Shown here piece after piece: positions 40,831-45,236 of a stretch of 45,236 nucleotides of DNA. Location of the stretch: assembly GCA_021202635.1 (NCBI GenBank), contig JAJQCQ010000035.1:1-45236 (forward strand), read 5' to 3'. The number at the start of each line of letters is the position of its first letter. The first letter of the stretch is position 1. The position numbers were made by a program, and so were the translations under genes. The notes beneath the pieces are model-generated. The model made no database searches, was not told the DNA's origin, and saw nothing but the letters and a program-made list of their open reading frames with translations. Source of the stretch: Lachnospiraceae bacterium (GTDB taxonomy: Bacteria; Bacillota; Clostridia; Lachnospirales; Lachnospiraceae).

Positions 40831-40898
40831 GTGCGCCAAGCGGCGGCCGCACCAGCTCGCTGAAGGACGCTGTGCGCGGGGCAGGTGCTGTGGCGCAC
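40831..40898. repeat. GC-rich inverted repeat in ksgA leader
   Basis: GTGCGCCA (40831-40838) and TGGCGCAC (40891-40898) form an 8-bp stem; inside it GCACC pairs with GGTGC. The region differs in base use from the gene that follows. It may be a leader structure or an unrelated insert. Confidence 0.4.
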
Positions 40899-40930
40899 TT
40901 CTTATGTGCGCCCGTCGGCAGATGATTTAT

Positions 40931-41788
40931 ATGGAAAAGCTTTCAAATCCAAAGAAAACCATTGAGATTATACAGAAGAATCACTTTAATTTTCAGAAAA
41001 AATTCGGACAGAATTTTCTGATTGACGCGCATGTGCTGGAGAAGATTATCGCGGCTGCGCAGATTACGAAGGACGACTTTGTCCTGGAGATTGGCCCGGG
41101 AATCGGGACGATGACGCAGTATCTGGCGGAGGCAGCGCGTGAGGTGGCCGTGGTCGAGATTGACCGGAATCTGATTCCGATTCTGGAAGAGACGCTTTCA
41201 GATTATGATAATGTCACCGTGATCAACGAGGATATCCTGAAGGTAGACATCGCCGCGCTGGCGGAGGAAAAGAACGGAGGGAAGCCGATCAAAGTAGTCG
41301 GAAATCTTCCTTATTATATTACGACTCCGATTGTCATGGGACTTTTAGAGAGCAATGTGCCGTTGGAGAGCATCACGGTTATGGTGCAGAAGGAGGTAGC
41401 GCTGCGGATGCAGGCCGGCCCGGGAAGCAAGGACTATGGCGCGCTTTCCCTGGCAGTGCAGTATTACGCCGAGCCCTATCTGGCGGCCAATGTACCGCCC
41501 AATTGCTTCATCCCGCGCCCGGGTGTCGGCAGTGCGGTGATCGTCCTGACGCGTAGGAGCGCTCCGGCAGTCCAGGTACAGGATGAGAAGCGGATGTTCC
41601 GCCTGATCCGCGCCTCCTTTAACCAGCGCAGAAAAACGCTGGTTAATGGGCTGAAAAATGCCGGAGATCTGGAATATTCCAGAGAACAGATTCTGACAGC
41701 TCTTCAGAAGGTGGGACTAAGTGAGACGGTGCGGGGAGAAACCCTGACGCTGGAGCAGTTTGCGGCGCTGGCGGATGCGCTTTCATAG
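40931..41788 (+). CDS. ksgA: 16S rRNA dimethyladenosine transferase
   Basis: This enzyme of 285 residues dimethylates two adjacent adenines in the 16S rRNA 3' hairpin. It shows FQKKFGQNFLID (residues 21-32), the SAM motif EIGPGIG (53-59), NLPYYITTP and the C-terminal FNQRRKTL. The start at 40931 fits family N-termini but has no good ribosome binding site. An in-frame ATG at 40814, three bases after AAAGGA, would add a Cys/Arg-rich leader of 39 residues that is not typical. ATG at 40922 is a further option. Kasugamycin sensitivity depends on this gene in other bacteria. Confidence 0.9.
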   Translation: MEKLSNPKKTIEIIQKNHFNFQKKFGQNFLIDAHVLEKIIAAAQITKDDFVLEIGPGIGTMTQYLAEAAREVAVVEIDRNLIPILEETLSDYDNVTVINEDILKVDIAALAEEKNGGKPIKVVGNLPYYITTPIVMGLLESNVPLESITVMVQKEVALRMQAGPGSKDYGALSLAVQYYAEPYLAANVPPNCFIPRPGVGSAVIVLTRRSAPAVQVQDEKRMFRLIRASFNQRRKTLVNGLKNAGDLEYSREQILTALQKVGLSETVRGETLTLEQFAALADALS

Positions 41789-41870
41789 AAAAGCTGTGCT
41801 GGTGAATTGGACGGATGCCGGTATCAGTTTGCCTCAAGAACAGTGGTTTATTTAAGGAAGGAGTGTCGGT

Positions 41871-42842
41871 ATGCGAACAGAACATTTTTATTTTCTATCC
41901 AGTGAGGGAACAAAACAGATTCACGGGATGCGCTGGATTCCGGATGGGGAGGTGCGCGGGGTCGTACAGCTGGTCCACGGAATGTCAGAGTATATTGCCC
42001 GCTATAGCGCGTTCGCGGAATACCTGACGGAGCAGGGATTTGCGGTGACCGGGCATGACCATCTTGAACATGGAGATTCCGCGGCAGAAGCCCCATGCGG
42101 AGCGTCTGTCCATGGACGGGAACACGCTGCTGCCGCGCCGGAATATGGCTACTTCGCAGAAAAAAACGGCAACCGTGCTCTGGTGCGTGACATTCACCAC
42201 GTCTACCGCCTGATGAAAAAAGACTATGACGGCGTGCCCTACTTTATTCTGGGTCACAGCATGGGGTCCTTTCTCACACGGCAGTACATCTGCTGCTATG
42301 GGAATGGTGTGGATGGCGCGATTCTCTGCGGCACCGGTTATCACCCGGAACCAGAAGTCAGGCTGGCTCTGGCGCTCTGCCAGGTCGGCGGGAAGCTTTT
42401 TGGATGGCACCATCACAGCCGTCTGTTTGCATGGATGACCTCCGGAATTTACAATAAACAATTTGCACCGAACCGCACCTCTGCGGACTGGCTCTCGCGG
42501 AAGAAAGAGAACGTAGACGCCTATCTGGCCGACCCGAAGTGCGGGTTCACCTTTACCTTTAATGGATATTATACACTGATGCTGACCCTGTATAAGATCA
42601 ACCGGATGGAGTACCTGCGGAGAATGCCGCGCGACCTGCCGGTGCTGTTTGTCTCCGGAGCGGAGGACCCGGTCGGCGCGTCCGGCAAGGGCGTCCATCG
42701 GGTAGAAGAGCAGTTTCGTGCGATTGGGATGCGCGACGTTTCCTGCATTCTTTACCCGGAAGACCGGCATGAGCTGCTCAATGAGACCGATAAGGAAAAA
42801 GCGTGGAAGGACATCGTGGAATGGATACGGGAGAGGGAATAA
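41871..42842 (+). CDS. alpha/beta hydrolase, serine lipase-like
   Basis: This cytosolic protein of 323 residues belongs to the Hydrolase_4 (monoacylglycerol lipase-like) family. It has LVHGMSEYIARYSAFAEYL, GHDHLEHGDS, the nucleophile elbow GHSMGS with Ser130, an acid in SGAEDPVG and a final His in DRHELLNE. An Ala/Gly-rich insert of about 20 residues lies around 70-92. AAGGAAGGAGTG precedes the ATG. The substrate is likely an acylglycerol or lysophospholipid but is not shown by sequence. It overlaps no gene; the dipeptidase follows after 29 bases. Confidence 0.88.
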   Translation: MRTEHFYFLSSEGTKQIHGMRWIPDGEVRGVVQLVHGMSEYIARYSAFAEYLTEQGFAVTGHDHLEHGDSAAEAPCGASVHGREHAAAAPEYGYFAEKNGNRALVRDIHHVYRLMKKDYDGVPYFILGHSMGSFLTRQYICCYGNGVDGAILCGTGYHPEPEVRLALALCQVGGKLFGWHHHSRLFAWMTSGIYNKQFAPNRTSADWLSRKKENVDAYLADPKCGFTFTFNGYYTLMLTLYKINRMEYLRRMPRDLPVLFVSGAEDPVGASGKGVHRVEEQFRAIGMRDVSCILYPEDRHELLNETDKEKAWKDIVEWIRERE

Positions 42843-42871
42843 AAGCCCTGACACAACAAAGGATGAGAAAA

Positions 42872-43954
42872 ATGCCAAAAGAGGACAGATCAGAACATAG
42901 ATTAAACAGTCAGATAAAGGATCAAACCTGCGCTTACGTGGATATGCACTGTGATACATTGCTGCGCACGGTGCGATACGAGGAAGAAACCCTATATGAC
43001 GGGAAGGGCATGCAGAGCCTGCGGCAGATGCGGGAAGCCGGGCAGCTGTGCCAGTTCTTTGCCGTTTTTTTCCCGCCGCGGGAGGAGCTGATACGGGAAG
43101 CCTTCTGGGAGAGGCCGGATGTGAAAGCAGCTGCTTCCTTAGAAAGCGTTTCGTATGGTGTAAATATGGAGGAAGCACTCTGGAAGATTCTCACGCTGAA
43201 TCTGCGTCGGGAAGTGGCGGAGCATTCGGAGCTCATCGCCATGGCGCGAAATGCCCGTGAGATAGAGGAAAATAATCGCGCCGGAAAGATGTCCGCCGTA
43301 CTTACCATCGAGGATGGCCGGATGATCAACGGCAATATGGATCGCCTGATCGCTCTGAAGGAAGAGGGAGTCTGCGCAATCGCCCTGACCTGGAACTTTG
43401 CCAACTGTTTCGGCTCACCAAATTCCAAAGCTCCGGCGGTCATGAATGCCGGACTGACCTCCTTTGGGAAAGAAGCGGTGCGGGTCATGAACGACATCGG
43501 CATTCTGATTGATGTTTCCCATCTCTCCGACGGCGGCTTCTGGGACGTGGCAAAGCTCTCGGAAAAACCATTCGTCGCGACCCATTCCAATTGCCGCGCC
43601 ATCTCGCCGCACCAGAGAAACCTGACCGATGAGATGATCCGTGCGCTCGCTCAGAAGGGCGGAGTCAGCGGCCTGAACTTCAGTCCGGATTTTCTGAGCC
43701 CGGATCTGACTAACCAGGTGTCGCGCGTGGAGCTTCTGGCCGACCATGTAATGCATTTCATCAAAACAGGCGGCGAAGACTGCGTCGGCCTGGGCACGGA
43801 CTTCGACGGCATCGAAGGTACCTTCGAGATCGGACATCCCACACAGATGCATCTGCTGTTTGAAGAGCTTTCCCGGCGAGGACTGAGCCAGAGGCAGCTG
43901 GATAAGATAAGAAGCGGGAACGTGCTGCGCGTGATGCGGGAAAGCATCGGGTGA
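42872..43954 (+). CDS. M19 membrane-type dipeptidase
   Basis: This protein of 360 residues is a peptidase of family M19 (renal dipeptidase-like), a two-zinc enzyme that splits dipeptides, including D-amino-acid types. It has VDMHCDT (His26, Asp28), the bridging Glu in LTIEDG, HLSDGG, THSNCRAI, HQRN and VGLGTDFDG. There is no signal peptide. The ATG at 42872 has AAAGGA eight bases before it; earlier ATGs overlap the hydrolase gene. A Tyr/Phe/Arg-rich part near residues 50-70 is normal for the family. Confidence 0.9.
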   Translation: MPKEDRSEHRLNSQIKDQTCAYVDMHCDTLLRTVRYEEETLYDGKGMQSLRQMREAGQLCQFFAVFFPPREELIREAFWERPDVKAAASLESVSYGVNMEEALWKILTLNLRREVAEHSELIAMARNAREIEENNRAGKMSAVLTIEDGRMINGNMDRLIALKEEGVCAIALTWNFANCFGSPNSKAPAVMNAGLTSFGKEAVRVMNDIGILIDVSHLSDGGFWDVAKLSEKPFVATHSNCRAISPHQRNLTDEMIRALAQKGGVSGLNFSPDFLSPDLTNQVSRVELLADHVMHFIKTGGEDCVGLGTDFDGIEGTFEIGHPTQMHLLFEELSRRGLSQRQLDKIRSGNVLRVMRESIG

Positions 43955-44006
43955 CTGATGTGAAGCAGGGAGATGCTACAGGGTAGAAAAACGGGAGGAA
44001 AACGTT

Positions 44007-44975
44007 ATGAAGAGAAAGAGATGGCTCCATGCTATTCCGATGATGATTATGTGTCTGCTTTTTTTGTCCGGCCTGGCAGCGCCGCATTCCTGTGCCTCGG
44101 AAGAAAGCGGCCTGGATGAACCGGCGGCAGTCTCCTCTTCTTCTACAGTGAAGAAGGGGCTGGTCAAGATTGGCAGCTATTACTATTATTACAAAAAAGA
44201 TGGAACAAAGCTGACAAATAAATGGAAAACGATTGATGGCTACCGGTATTATTTTAAAAGCAGCGGGAAAGCTGCGGTTGGCGGATATAAAATAGGCGAT
44301 ACCGTTTATGTATTTGGCGTAAAGGGACGGCTTAAGACCGGTAAAAAGTCACGCTTTCTCACCATCAACGGCAAGACCTATTATGTGAGTGCACAAGGAA
44401 CGGCTTCGACCGGCTGGTTTGTGGTGAATGGCAAGCTTTACAGGGCCACTTCGGGAGGAAAAATATCGACCAGAACCGTGGATGGAATCACCTTTACGGA
44501 GAGCGGTGCAGCTGTGGATAATACGGAAAGCCGTCTGAAGATCAAGGTCATGCAGGTGATCGCGGACATCACGACCGAAAGTATGAGCCAGTCGGAGAAG
44601 CTGAAAGCCTGCTGGAATTACATGACAGGAAGCGGCTGGACATACGTTCAGTACAATACCTCGTTTTCAAGCGGCTGGCAGAAGCAATGTGCTTATGATA
44701 TGCTTGTGAAGCGCCGCGGAGACTGTAAAAGCTTTGCCTGTGCTTTTGCTGCCCTGGCCTGTGAGATTGGATATGACGCCTACGTGATCCGTGGTCGTGT
44801 GCCCGGTACACGTGATCAGGCCGCAGATGGTTACACAAAGCACAGCTGGGTGAGAATTGATGGCCGCTATTTCGATCCGGAGGGCGACTGGGCCGGATGG
44901 AATAAGGGCTGCTACAATTACAGTTCCTATAATGTATCTCACACGATTCAGCAGATTATCCGTTTTATGGATTAG
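44007..44975 (+). CDS. secreted transglutaminase-like protein with cell-wall-binding repeats
   Basis: This protein of 322 residues has a signal peptide (about 1-31), then a low-complexity Ser/Thr part and three to four choline-binding-like repeats rich in Tyr, Gly and Lys (YYYYYKKDGTKLTNKW, then YRYYFKSSGKA and GKTYYVSAQGTASTGW). The C-terminal half is a transglutaminase-like fold with Cys240 in RGDCKSFA, His279 in KHSWVRIDG and Asp290 in YFDPEGDW, a complete triad. It probably acts at the cell surface as a protease or crosslinking enzyme; the substrate is not known. CGGGAGGAAAACG precedes the ATG. Confidence 0.87.
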   Translation: MKRKRWLHAIPMMIMCLLFLSGLAAPHSCASEESGLDEPAAVSSSSTVKKGLVKIGSYYYYYKKDGTKLTNKWKTIDGYRYYFKSSGKAAVGGYKIGDTVYVFGVKGRLKTGKKSRFLTINGKTYYVSAQGTASTGWFVVNGKLYRATSGGKISTRTVDGITFTESGAAVDNTESRLKIKVMQVIADITTESMSQSEKLKACWNYMTGSGWTYVQYNTSFSSGWQKQCAYDMLVKRRGDCKSFACAFAALACEIGYDAYVIRGRVPGTRDQAADGYTKHSWVRIDGRYFDPEGDWAGWNKGCYNYSSYNVSHTIQQIIRFMD

Positions 44976-45014
44976 GGGAAACAGCGACAGGGGAACAGGA
45001 ATTCGTTTGAAATA

Positions 45015-45069
45015 AAAAACATGCGCCGTTAGGTAAAATTATCTGATGGCGTATGTTTTACTTTTTTAT
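45015..45069 (+). terminator. terminator after transglutaminase gene
   Basis: AAAACATGCGCC and GGCGTATGTTTT pair with an inner AGGTA/TATCT stem, followed by CTTTTTTATT. It is a clear rho-independent terminator, 40 bases after the stop. Confidence 0.85.
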
Positions 45070-45194
45070 TGATAAAAAACAAAAAAAAGTTAAAATGCAA
45101 ATAAAAGTTAAGAATGAGAAAATGCTGCGTTGGAATTTTTAAATCGCGTACTTGGTATTCGCGTGATATATAAAGACGGTAAGATAGCTTCCTG

Positions 45195-45200
45195 TATAAT
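45195..45200 (+). promoter_or_regulatory. -10 box before the last gene
   Basis: TATAAT at 45195-45200 lies 24 bases before the ATG at 45224. No good -35 box was seen 16-18 bases upstream, so an activator may be needed. Confidence 0.4.
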
Positions 45201-45223
45201 ACAAACATAGAGGGGGTTGACGA

Positions 45224-45236
45224 ATGAAAATACCTC
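45224..45236 (+). CDS. partial gene, first four codons
   Basis: The ATG at 45224 follows GAGGGGG by seven bases and a -10 box. Only Met-Lys-Ile-Pro is present before the window ends, so the product cannot be named. Confidence 0.5.

Overview
The window looks like a chromosome segment of a spore-forming clostridium, most likely a Lachnospiraceae gut-type anaerobe. The reasons are strong GGAGG ribosome binding sites, a mid-range GC content, spore genes (spoVAD, spoVAE), and families typical of that group. These include LplB/YtcP-type sugar permeases, a GH112 phosphorylase, an Mrp/Mbh-type antiporter operon, a DUF4143 ATPase and a large secreted protein with a DUF4353-like beta-helix. No rRNA, tRNA, CRISPR array or prophage was seen. 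The species assignment is inference.

Layout. (1) 1-736 is non-coding: two diverged copies of one promoter region flank what looks like the last 35 codons of a D-serine ammonia-lyase gene. (2) 737-11054 is a carbohydrate locus: two ABC permeases, a solute-binding protein with a twin-arginine signal, a DUF4143 ATPase, a cytoplasmic NodB-like deacetylase, a small DUF5674 gene pair, a GH105 unsaturated glycuronyl hydrolase and a GH112 beta-galactoside phosphorylase. Together these fit uptake and intracellular breakdown of galactose-decorated rhamnogalacturonan-I fragments. (3) 11077-19960: a sodium:alanine/glycine symporter behind a candidate attenuator, an FAD-dependent dehydrogenase, glf, a convergent two-component system, a HAD phosphatase and a PlsC-like acyltransferase. 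(4) 20029-26152: repeats, spoVAD, spoVAE, a MATE exporter and a 917-residue secreted beta-helix/FN3 protein on the minus strand.

(5) 26591-36850 is a ten-gene Mrp/Mbh-type operon: MrpE, F, G, an MbhD-like subunit with an apparent frameshift, an MbhE-MrpB fusion, MrpC and four NuoL/M/N-type antiporter subunits. It has no hydrogenase or ferredoxin module in this window. (6) 36915-45236: a cytosolic LacI-type sensor fused to a GGDEF domain, tatD, ksgA, an alpha/beta hydrolase, an M19 dipeptidase, a secreted transglutaminase-like protein and the start of one more gene.

The strongest unexplained structure lies between genes. Two palindromic miniature elements (39381-39556 and 40725-40788) share their ends, and each is flanked by a perfect 8-bp direct repeat, so they are mobile; their GTAA ends and 8-bp duplications suggest IS66-type mobilisation. 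A second family (11117, 20031, 26591) lies each time directly behind a hairpin. Its two complete copies differ by compensatory changes in the stem, which points to a conserved folded RNA or DNA. Many otherwise conserved proteins here also carry Ala/Ser/Glu/Asp-rich loop insertions.
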